Shown here: one piece after another, positions 59,031 to 64,000 of the stretch
Numbering within the stretch: position 1 is the stretch's first letter
Layout of the letters: the number at the start of each line of letters is the position of its first letter
Assembly: GCA_003096535.1 (NCBI GenBank)
Contig: QEKJ01000012.1
Coordinates: forward strand, 1-64,000
DNA length: 64,000 nt
Direction of reading: 5' to 3'
DNA from: Agathobaculum butyriciproducens
GTDB lineage: Bacteria > Bacillota > Clostridia > Oscillospirales > Butyricicoccaceae
The notes under the pieces: model-generated
What the model saw: the letters and a program-made list of their open reading frames with translations, nothing else
Told to the model about the DNA's origin: nothing
Databases searched by the model: none
Program-made: the position numbers and the translations under genes

Positions 59031-59942
59031 ATGTCGTTTCTCGCTTCGGTCGGTGTGACCAATGTGGATTTGATGTATGTCGGCATGCCGCGCGTGCCGC
59101 AGGAGGGCGAGGAGATCTTTTCGCAGGATTTCCGCGTGCTGCTCGGCGGCGGTGCACCGGGTACGGCAGTAAACGCCGCCCGGCTGGGCATTCCGACCCG
59201 TCTGGCGACTTATCTCGGCAGCGATCTGTTTTCCGGCTTTGCCCGCGCGCAGTTTGAGCAGAACGGCGTTTCTCCGTACAATCTGGCGGCGGAGGGCGAG
59301 ACTGGTATTCCGGTGAATGTCACCAGTGCCATGCTCACGCCCGGTGACCGTACATTTGCGACCTACTGCAAGCCGACCGCCATCACGGACGAGCTGCTCG
59401 AGCGGGTATATACCATGTCTAAGGGCGCTAAGCTGGTGCAGATGCAGGAGGGCTTTTTGCCGGTATATCGCAAGCTGCACGAGGAAGGCACCATTCTGAT
59501 TTTCGACATGGGATGGGATGATGAACTGAGCTTTGAGAAATACGGCGATTATCTGCGTCTGGCGGATTACTACACGCCGAATACCAAGGAAGCACTCAAG
59601 ATCACCGGCAGGGACACGCCGGAGGAGGCGCTCCGCGTACTGGCTGAGTATTTTGAGCACCCGCTGGTCAAGCTGGATAAGGACGGCTGTCTCATTCTCG
59701 AGGACGGCACGCCGCGTCTGCTGCGCAATATTCCGGAATTCACCTGTAAGGATTCCACCGGTGCAGGCGATGCGTTCCTTGCAGGACTGATGTACGGTCT
59801 GTACCACGGCTATCCGTTTGCGGATTGTGTGCGGTTCGGCAACATCACAGGCGGCAAGAGTGTTACCGGCGTAGGCTGCCTGACCGAGTATGTGCAGGAG
59901 AGCGAGCTGCTCGCGCTGCGTGAAAAGTATAAGGATTTATAA
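59031..59942 (+). CDS. PfkB-family sugar kinase
   Basis: A 303-residue ribokinase-fold kinase. It has VLLGGGAPGTAVNAARLGIP near the start and the C-terminal signature CKDSTGAGDAFLAGLMYGLY with the catalytic Asp in GAGD. It starts three bases after the glycosidase stop. With NagB next, it may phosphorylate a sugar or amino sugar released by the glycosidase, for example an N-acetylhexosamine or fructose-type monosaccharide. Substrate not assignable from sequence. Confidence 0.87.
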   Translation: MSFLASVGVTNVDLMYVGMPRVPQEGEEIFSQDFRVLLGGGAPGTAVNAARLGIPTRLATYLGSDLFSGFARAQFEQNGVSPYNLAAEGETGIPVNVTSAMLTPGDRTFATYCKPTAITDELLERVYTMSKGAKLVQMQEGFLPVYRKLHEEGTILIFDMGWDDELSFEKYGDYLRLADYYTPNTKEALKITGRDTPEEALRVLAEYFEHPLVKLDKDGCLILEDGTPRLLRNIPEFTCKDSTGAGDAFLAGLMYGLYHGYPFADCVRFGNITGGKSVTGVGCLTEYVQESELLALREKYKDL

Positions 59943-59963
59943 GCGTTTGGAGGCTTTTTCGTT

Positions 59964-60701
59964 ATGAGAATCATTCGTGCAAAGGATTATAAGGACATGA
60001 GCCGCAAGGCGGCAAATATCATTTCCGCGCAGGTCATCCTCAAGCCGGATTCCGTGCTCGGTCTTGCCACCGGCTCGTCGCCGATCGGCACATATGAGCA
60101 GCTGGTCAAGTGGTACGAAAAGGGCGATCTGGATTTTGCGGATGTGACTACGGTCAATCTGGATGAATACTACGGCATGAAGCCGGAAAACGACCAGAGC
60201 TATCATTATTTCATGCACGACCACTTTTTTGACCATGTGAACATCGACCCGTCGCGTATCAATCTGCCGAACGGCATGGAGCCGGACGAGAAAAAGGAGT
60301 GCGCCCGCTATGATGCGGTGCTTCGCAGTGTGGGCGATGTGGATATTCAGCTGCTCGGTATCGGCCGCAACGGCCATATCGGCTTCAACGAGCCGGACAA
60401 CTGCTTCGCCAAGGGCACGCACTGCGTGGAGCTGACCGAGTCCACCATCGAGGCAAACAAGCGCTTTTTCGCCAGCGAGGATGAGGTGCCGCGCCGTGCC
60501 TACTCGATGGGCATTCACACCATCATGACCGCAAAAAAAGTGCTGGTCGTTGCCAGCGGCGAGGACAAGGCGTGGGCTATCCGTGAATCCTGCTTCGGTC
60601 CGGTAACGCCCAAGGTGCCCGGTTCGATTCTGCAGCTGCACAACGACGCGATCGTTATCGCAGATGAGGCAGCTCTCAGCCTGTGCGGCGATTTTCTCTG
60701 A
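59964..60701 (+). CDS. nagB: Glucosamine-6-phosphate deaminase
   Basis: A 245-residue NagB: LGLATGSSPIGTYEQLVKWY, VNLDEYYGMKPENDQSYHYF, the catalytic Asp/His segment LLGIGRNGHIGFNEPD, and TMGIHTIM-like SMGIHTIMTAKKVLV. It converts glucosamine 6-phosphate to fructose 6-phosphate and ammonia. It closes the ABC-GH4-kinase operon, so the imported glycan likely contains an amino sugar. NagA is not in the window, so a non-acetylated amino sugar, or a NagA elsewhere, is required. Confidence 0.92.
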   Translation: MRIIRAKDYKDMSRKAANIISAQVILKPDSVLGLATGSSPIGTYEQLVKWYEKGDLDFADVTTVNLDEYYGMKPENDQSYHYFMHDHFFDHVNIDPSRINLPNGMEPDEKKECARYDAVLRSVGDVDIQLLGIGRNGHIGFNEPDNCFAKGTHCVELTESTIEANKRFFASEDEVPRRAYSMGIHTIMTAKKVLVVASGEDKAWAIRESCFGPVTPKVPGSILQLHNDAIVIADEAALSLCGDFL

Positions 60702-60851
60702 TTCCTGATCATAACGGCGGCGGTACCGTGTTTTATCTTACCGTGCGGTAAATCAACAGCATTCTGCGGTACCGTCGTTTTGAAACCCGAAGTGCAGTTT
60801 CGTCTCCTTCTGCGCTTTGGGTTTTATGATTTTTCGCAAGGGAGGTGCGAT

Positions 60852-62204
60852 ATGGTGCGCGTTACCGATATGACACACGGCCGTCCGATACGGCTGATTC
60901 TGCTGTTTTCGCTGCCACTGATGCTGGGCAGCGTGTTTCAGCAGCTGTATACTATCGTGGATACGATCATCATCGGACGCGGTGTCGGCATGCAGGCGCT
61001 GGCGTCCATCGGTGCGGCGGATTGGATCAACTGGCTGGTTTTATGGGGACTGCAGGGCTTTACGCAGGGCTTTGCGATTCTCGCGGCGCAGGAGTTCGGC
61101 GCGGGCGCATACGACCGGCTGCGTCGTGTACTGGCTATGATCGTTAAGCTGTCGTGCTGGTTCGGCATTGCGGTGACGATCACCAGTCTGCTGCTGGTAA
61201 GACCTCTGCTCACACTGCTGCACACCGATCCTGCAGTGTTCGGCGGAGCACAGACATACTTATATGTGCAGTTCGGCGGCTCGCTCATCATCATTGCGTA
61301 CAACATGGCGGCGGCCGTGCTGCGCTGTCTGGGCGACAGCAGAACACCGCTGTTTGCGATTATCGCGGCGAGCTTTGCTAATATTGCGCTCGACCTGCTG
61401 TTTGTGATGGGCTTTGGCTGGGGCATTTTCGGAGCTTCGTTCGCAACCGTGCTGGCGCAGTTGATTGCGTTTCTGCTTTGTCTGCGTTCTCTGTGGCGGC
61501 TGCCGTTCGTGCAGCTGACAAAGGCCGACTGGAAAACCGACCCTGCCATTCTGCTGCACCTGTGCCGCCTCGGCATTCCGACCGGTCTGCAGATGAGCAT
61601 GATCACACTGGGAGGCATGGTGCTGCAGTCCGTGCTGAACGGCTTCGGCGTAGTGTTCGTGGCGGGCTATACGGCGGCCAACAAGCTGTACGGCATACTC
61701 GAAAGTGCATCGGTGGCGTTTGGCTATGCCATGACAGCCTACATGGGGCAGAACCTTGGTGCACGAAACGCGGCACGCATTGATGCAGGCATTCGGGCGG
61801 TACTGGTGCTGTCCGCCGAATTTACAGCCGCCATCGTGACGGCTATGCTTGTTGCGGGCAAACCGCTGCTGGGACTGTTTCTTTCGACCGAGGAGGCGGG
61901 CGCGGCAGAGGCGCTGGCGGTGGCCTATCAGTATCTCATGGTGCTGATGGCGTTTTTGTTTGCACTGTTCATGCTGCAGGCATACCGCTCCTCACTGCAG
62001 GGACTGGGCGAGATGACTGTGCCGACGCTTTCCGGCTTTGCGGAAATGCTCATGCGCATGGGCGCGGCGCTCGTGCTGCCGACCTTCATCGGGCAGAGCG
62101 GCGTATTCTTTGCGGAAGGCGCAGCATGGGTGTGTGCGGCAGCGCTCAATCTGGTATGGTATTATATGCGGATTGGGAAAATCAAGCGGGAAATGCTGAA
62201 ATAA
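60852..62204 (+). CDS. MATE-family efflux transporter
   Basis: A 450-residue exporter with 12 helices in two homologous halves; repeats of the MATE type include LPLMLGSVFQQLYTIVDTII and, in the second half, GLQMSMITLGGMVLQSVLNG and AFGYAMTAYMGQNLGARNA. ATG at 60852 after GGGAGG; the longer frame to 60780 lacks a ribosome site. Likely Na+ or H+ driven export of cationic drugs or metabolites. No functional link to neighbours. Confidence 0.88.
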   Translation: MVRVTDMTHGRPIRLILLFSLPLMLGSVFQQLYTIVDTIIIGRGVGMQALASIGAADWINWLVLWGLQGFTQGFAILAAQEFGAGAYDRLRRVLAMIVKLSCWFGIAVTITSLLLVRPLLTLLHTDPAVFGGAQTYLYVQFGGSLIIIAYNMAAAVLRCLGDSRTPLFAIIAASFANIALDLLFVMGFGWGIFGASFATVLAQLIAFLLCLRSLWRLPFVQLTKADWKTDPAILLHLCRLGIPTGLQMSMITLGGMVLQSVLNGFGVVFVAGYTAANKLYGILESASVAFGYAMTAYMGQNLGARNAARIDAGIRAVLVLSAEFTAAIVTAMLVAGKPLLGLFLSTEEAGAAEALAVAYQYLMVLMAFLFALFMLQAYRSSLQGLGEMTVPTLSGFAEMLMRMGAALVLPTFIGQSGVFFAEGAAWVCAAALNLVWYYMRIGKIKREMLK

Positions 62205-62227
62205 CAAAGGTTCTGGACAGACTGAGA

Positions 62228-62257
62228 CGCTCAACCGCTGTCATAAGTGGTTGAGCG
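62228..62257 (+). terminator. Terminator after the MATE gene
   Basis: CGCTCAACC pairs with GGTTGAGCG over 12 bases. It is preceded by GACAGACTGAGACGC, as at 40340. Confidence 0.6.
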
Positions 62258-62340
62258 CCTTGCGAATTAACTTGATGCCATTGCATTCGGAAGAGAGCAG
62301 ATCAATCTATCAATAGCCATGAGATATCCTGTTTGAAGCG

Positions 62341-63177
62341 TCAAATATTGTGTGGATATTCAGATGGGGATAGGCGCAAACCGTTTGCACCTATCCTCGC
62401 GTTTTCTGCCGCTCGTACATTATATATAGTAAGAAAAGGATCGGAATCTTCCTTCCTTTTGTTTGGCGAAAGGTGTATTTCGCGTGCCACCTCCATCTGG
62501 GTGCGTCCCTCGAAGAACCGCAGCCGGATGATACGGCGCTCGCGGTCGTTCAGGCTGCGCATAGCGTCCCGCAGAGCAATACCGGCCAACCAGTTGTCGT
62601 CCGTGTTTTTGGTGTCACCGACCTGATCCATCACGCAGACCGTGTCCGTGCCGTCGTGGAACACCGGCTCGAACAGCGACACTGGGTCGAGTATCGCGTC
62701 GAGCGCGAACACGACCTCCTCTTTCGGCACGTCCATCAGCTTGGCCAGTTCCACGATGTCCGGCTCACGCTGGTGCTCGCGGATGAACGCCTCCTTGGCC
62801 TGCAGAGCGCGGTACGCCGTGTCGCGCAGGCTGCGCGAGACTCGCATGGCACTGTTGTCGCGCAGGTAGCGGCGGATTTCGCCGATGATCATCGGTACGG
62901 CGTAGGTGGAGAAGCGCACGCCGAGTTCGGTATTAAAATTGTCGATGGCTTTCATCAGGCCGATGCACCCGACTTGAAACAGGTCGTCCGGCGATTCGCC
63001 GCGGCCCTGAAACCGCTGAACAACGCTGAGCACTAGCCGCAGATTGCCGCGGATCAGCTCATCGCGTGCCTGCTTGTCTCCGGCAGCGGATTTTTTCAAA
63101 AGCTCGTCCGTCTTTTTTGCGGAGAGTACCGGCAGTCCCGATGTATTCACACCGCAGATCTCAACTTTTGTCTGCAT
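62341..63177 (-). pseudogene. sigG: Sigma-G sporulation sigma factor gene, 3' end replaced
   Basis: The first ~238 codons match forespore sigma factor G: KVEICGVNTSGLPVLS, RGNLRLVLSVVQRFQGRGES, DLFQVGCIGLMKAIDNF, VRFSTYAVPMIIGEIRRYLR, and LNDRERRIIRLRFFEGRTQM. At region 4.2, EVAREIHLSP should continue as QAQVSRLEKxALxxMR, the recognition helix that reads the -35 element. Instead the frame runs ~40 unrelated residues to a stop. No other frame downstream restores the lost end. As it stands the protein could bind RNA polymerase and perhaps -10 DNA but not the -35. AGGAGGG precedes the ATG. An imperfect palindrome, GCGCAAACCGTTTGCAC, lies in the replaced part. Confidence 0.75.
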
Positions 63178-63348
63178 AAAATTCCCTCCTGTTGGTCGTC
63201 ACTATGAGGATACTATCTGGATTTTCCCCGCGGTTCCGTTCAAATATACCGACGAAATATTTTGCATGGGCCGGAGATTCGACAAATTTCACGTTCGCCT
63301 TGTGATATGGAACCGAGAAAGCGTTTTGCGTCCATCAGAAATTCCCTC

Positions 63349-63378
63349 TTGTGGGAATAGGGGGAAAGGGTGTATAAT
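63349..63378 (+). promoter_or_regulatory. Promoter of pta
   Basis: TTGTGG (63349-63354), 18-bp spacer, perfect TATAAT (63373-63378), about 70 bp before the pta start codon. The 271-bp gap to sigG has no other feature that I can identify. Confidence 0.65.
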
Positions 63379-63448
63379 AAATTCAAGAGAATGCCTGTTT
63401 GCAGCGTCACACTGCATACAGACGATTGAAAACGAAGGAGAATGCAAT

Positions 63449-64000
63449 ATGTTTGAAAATCTGATTGCAGCACTCAAGGCTGACAAGCGCAAGATCGTAT
63501 TCACCGAAGGCCCGGACGCTCGTATCCTCGAAGCGGCTGCACGCCTGAAGAAGGACGGCCTGATGGATTCTATCCTGGTCGGCAATGTTGACGAGGTAAA
63601 GGCTGCTGCTGCAAAGGGCGGCTTCGATATCGAGGGCATGGAGATCATCGACCCGGCTACCTACCCGGAGATGGACGCTATGGTAGCTAAGATGGTAGAG
63701 CTCCGTAAGGGCAAGATGAGCGAGGAAGACTGCCGCGCTGCACTGTCCAAGGGCAACTACTTCGGCACCATGCTCGTTAAGATGGGCAAGGCTGACGCTC
63801 TGCTCGGCGGCGCTACCTACTCCACCGCTGACACCGTTCGTCCGGCTCTGCAGCTGATCAAGACCAAGCCGGGCGCACACCTCGTAAGCTCCTGCTTTAT
63901 TCTGGTCCGCGAGAAGGACGGCGTAGAGGAGAAGCTGGCTATGGGCGACTGCGCGATCAACATCGACTATCCGGATTCTGTCGACAAGGAAGGCAACGTA
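63449..64000 (+). CDS. pta: Phosphate acetyltransferase (partial, runs off the window)
   Basis: The first 184 codons of Pta are present with no stop before the window ends. The N-terminus FENLIAALKADKRKIVFTEG, then DARILEAAARLKKDGLMDSI and ALLGGATYSTADTVRPALQL, match the PTA_PTB family, which makes acetyl phosphate from acetyl-CoA. AAGGAG lies nine bases before the ATG at 63449. Strong codon bias fits a central fermentation enzyme. Butyryltransferase is less likely because of the DTVRPALQLI segment typical of Pta. Confidence 0.88.
   Translation, partial: MFENLIAALKADKRKIVFTEGPDARILEAAARLKKDGLMDSILVGNVDEVKAAAAKGGFDIEGMEIIDPATYPEMDAMVAKMVELRKGKMSEEDCRAALSKGNYFGTMLVKMGKADALLGGATYSTADTVRPALQLIKTKPGAHLVSSCFILVREKDGVEEKLAMGDCAINIDYPDSVDKEGNV

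Noticed and set aside
62368-62396. GGATAGGCGCAAACCGTTTGCACCTATCC as another LacI operator
   Set aside because: The core has an extra base between the half-sites (AAACCGTTT), which would break dyad spacing; it is better read as a hairpin near the sigG breakpoint.
1-64000. rRNA, tRNA, insertion sequence transposases, phage genes, replication origin
   Set aside because: None was recognised on either strand by eye; a covariance-model scan would be the decisive test for small RNAs.

Overview
The window looks like chromosomal DNA from an anaerobic, endospore-lineage Clostridia. It has a sigma-G gene, lipoproteins, YesM/YesN two-component proteins, DUF624 (YesL) and MsmX-type ABC parts, a [4Fe-4S] 4-hydroxybutyryl-CoA dehydratase, and strong GC-ending codons in highly expressed genes. 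An Oscillospirales/Butyricicoccaceae-like gut commensal is my best guess, but that is inference. I saw no rRNA, tRNA, CRISPR array, prophage or transposase.

Layout. 1-3.8 kb: three co-directional membrane or lipoprotein genes of unknown role. 3.8-6.4 kb: an intact class II aldolase, then gene remnants (HAD phosphatase, transketolase C-terminus, an aldolase tail and a Gfo/Idh dehydrogenase). 6.4-21.1 kb: an inositol locus. Leftward: iolG, a GPH-type symporter and iolI. Rightward: an AraC regulator, then iolD, iolB, an iron alcohol dehydrogenase, a 4-hydroxybutyrate-type CoA-transferase, a 37-residue membrane peptide, 4-hydroxybutyryl-CoA dehydratase and a split transketolase. iolC and iolJ, the usual kinase and aldolase of this pathway, are absent from the window. 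I propose that transketolase cleaves the IolB product and that the next three enzymes turn the four-carbon remainder into acetoacetyl-CoA.

21.2-35.6 kb: a LacI-type regulon for a phosphorylated compound. It holds an S-layer-anchored metallophosphoesterase, a PHP phosphoesterase, a LacI repressor, a PfkB kinase, two HAD proteins, an iron/phosphonate-class ABC importer and an endonuclease/exonuclease/phosphatase-fold enzyme. Palindromes built on CGCAAACGTTTGCG sit at its promoters. 35.7-40 kb: three MgtC-family proteins flank a CBS-domain Mn pyrophosphatase; one MgtC gene also has the LacI-type operator.

40.4-47 kb: an AraC-controlled set with a Gfo/Idh dehydrogenase, a TIM-barrel isomerase, an orphan sugar-binding lipoprotein and a sodium/solute symporter, interspersed with a small inverted-repeat element family. 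47-49 kb: a kinase fragment and a diguanylate cyclase. 49-62 kb: a YesN/YesM pair facing a complete sugar ABC operon with DUF624, a GH4 glycosidase, a PfkB kinase and NagB, then a MATE exporter. 62.3-64 kb: a sigma-G gene whose last DNA-binding helices are lost, and the start of pta.
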